Assembly: GCF_900101785.1 (NCBI RefSeq)
Contig: NZ_LT629688.1
Location: 3,596,001 to 3,660,000 of the forward strand
DNA length: 64,000 bases
Source of the DNA: Auraticoccus monumenti
GTDB taxonomy: Bacteria; Actinomycetota; Actinomycetes; Propionibacteriales; Propionibacteriaceae
Direction of reading: 5' to 3'
Below, in pieces: positions 63,001 to 64,000 of this stretch. Below the pieces are notes generated by a model. It ran no database searches. It was given only the letters and a program-made list of their open reading frames with translations, and was not told the DNA's origin. How positions within the stretch are numbered: the first letter of the stretch is position 1; each line of letters starts with the position of its first letter. The position numbers and the translations under genes are program-made.

Positions 63001-64000
63001 GTGGAGTACTCCGCGTTCTCGGTCACGTAGTCGTGGGTCAGGTCGGTGGTCCAGATCGTGGCCTCCGCCTCGCCGGCGCCCAGCCCGATCAGCAGCGAGA
63101 CCTCGCGCCCGGACAGGTCGACCAGCGAGCGGTCGTCCCCGATCTGGCCGCCGCGGCAGACCATCACCCCGTTGAAGGTGACGTCGAGGTCGTCGGGCTC
63201 GAAGGCCGCCGAGGTGGTGCCGACCGCGGCCAGCACCCGTCCCCAGTTGGGGTCGCGGCCGAAGACGGCGCACTTGAACAGGTTGCTCCGGGCCACCGCG
63301 CGCCCGACCTCCAGCGCGTCGTCCTCGCTGGCCGCCCCGGCCACCGTGATGGCGATGGTGTGCGCGGCCCCCTCGGCGTCGTCGACGAGCTGGTGCGCCA
63401 GGTCGGCGCACACCTCGGTCAGCGCCTCGGTGAGGGTCCGGGCGTCGACCTCGACCCCGCTGGCGCCGCTGGCCAGCAGCACCACGGTGTCGTTGGTCGA
63501 CATGCAGCCGTCGGCGTCGGCCCGGTCGAAGGTGCGGGCGGTGGCGGCCCGCAGCGCCCGGTCCAGCGTCTCGGGGGTGGCCACGGCGTCGGTGGTGAGG
63601 ACGACCAGCATGGTGGCCAGGGCCGGGGCGAGCATGCCCGCGCCCTTGGCCATGCCGCCGACCGTCCACGTCCCGGTGGGGCCGGTGACGGTGGTGGCCG
63701 ACTCCTTGGGTCGGGAGTCGGTGGTCATGATCGCCCGGGCGGCACCGGCACCCCCCGACGGGTCGAGGGCGGCGCTGCAGGCCTCGATCCCGGCGACCAC
63801 CCGGTCCATCGGGAGCCGGGTCCCGATCAGCCCGGTGGAGCAGACGACCACGTCCCCGGCCTCGACGTCGAGGGCGTCGGCGGTGCGGGCGGCCATGGTG
63901 GTGGCGTCCTGCAGCCCGGCCGGCCCCGTGCAGGCGTTCGCGCCGCCGGAGTTGAGCACGACGGCGGCGACGCTCCCGTCGGCCACCACGCCGCGGCTCC
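62997..64000 (-). CDS. argJ: Glutamate N-acetyltransferase/ornithine acetyltransferase, partial
   Basis: The N terminus is cut by the window edge; about 334 codons remain. It is self-cleaved at Ala-Thr in [17 protein letters not shown], where the Thr becomes the catalytic nucleophile. The oxyanion-hole region [10 protein letters not shown] and [11 protein letters not shown] are intact. It recycles the acetyl group from acetylornithine to glutamate. argC presumably lies upstream outside the window. Confidence 0.95.
   Translation of the reverse strand, partial: SRGVVADGSVAAVVLNSGGANACTGPAGLQDATTMAARTADALDVEAGDVVVCSTGLIGTRLPMDRVVAGIEACSAALDPSGGAGAARAIMTTDSRPKESATTVTGPTGTWTVGGMAKGAGMLAPALATMLVVLTTDAVATPETLDRALRAATARTFDRADADGCMSTNDTVVLLASGASGVEVDARTLTEALTEVCADLAHQLVDDAEGAAHTIAITVAGAASEDDALEVGRAVARSNLFKCAVFGRDPNWGRVLAAVGTTSAAFEPDDLDVTFNGVMVCRGGQIGDDRSLVDLSGREVSLLIGLGAGEAEATIWTTDLTHDYVTENAEYST

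Overview
The window is chromosomal DNA of a high-GC actinobacterium, most likely in the Propionibacteriales. The evidence is the strong G/C bias at third codon positions, frequent GTG starts, the Pup-ligase/PafBC, TatAC, HelY and ScpAB gene blocks, and the 16S sequence itself. Placement below order level is inference. Nearly everything is vertically inherited housekeeping sequence. I see no prophage, insertion sequence, CRISPR array or tRNA gene.

Layout. 0-8.4 kb: the tail of a P-type ATPase, convergent ilvD, a SelW-like thioredoxin-fold protein with a membrane sugar transferase, an unknown helical protein, and a minus-strand operon of hisF, a D-2-hydroxyacid dehydrogenase, a HIT protein and a GT87 glycosyltransferase. 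8.5-12.1 kb: tldD-tldE, convergent with a lipoprotein gene. 12.1-19.8 kb: helY, a lipid kinase, tatC, tatA, a small membrane protein, pafC and pafB. 20-22.3 kb: a secreted family-11 rhamnogalacturonan lyase on the opposite strand. 22.4-28.6 kb: an FKBP lipoprotein, pafA, rluB, scpB, scpA, a small basic/helical protein and parA. 28.7-36.1 kb: an ABC importer operon with a 710-residue Tat lipoprotein binding protein. 36.6-46.2 kb: xerD, a NUDIX hydrolase, pyrG, recN, nadK, a Tat-exported metallophosphoesterase, tlyA, a small protein and a HAD hydrolase. 46.1-50.5 kb: a 1104-residue TPR protein with basic and acidic disordered arms, and a phosphotransferase. 50.6-56.4 kb: a complete rRNA operon on the minus strand (16S-23S-5S, no spacer tRNA) with two recognisable promoters. 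56.4-64 kb: tyrS, then argH, argR, argF, argD, argB and a partial argJ.

Reading the block from right to left gives an order that I recall as widely conserved in actinobacteria: arg genes, tyrS, TPR/HAD/tlyA, nadK-recN, pyrG-NUDIX-xerD, parA-scpAB-rluB, then pafA/FKBP/pafBC/tatAC/helY. Against that backbone, four things look inserted: the rRNA operon with the phosphotransferase, the metallophosphoesterase, the ABC importer, and the pectin lyase.

The most useful hidden signal is regulatory. At eight unlinked genes (ilvD, tldD, helY, pafB, the FKBP gene, nadK, the phosphotransferase, tyrS) a TANNNT -10 hexamer ends exactly 6 or 7 bases before an ATG or GTG, which is the geometry of leaderless mRNA. 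This fixes several start codons. Other points are the unusual three-part TPR protein with a perfect 12 x 9 bp repeat, tandem 18-bp repeats spaced by 20 bp in front of the ABC operon, stop codons embedded in hairpins or promoters, and a clear 23S processing stem. I found no obviously new defence or biosynthetic system.
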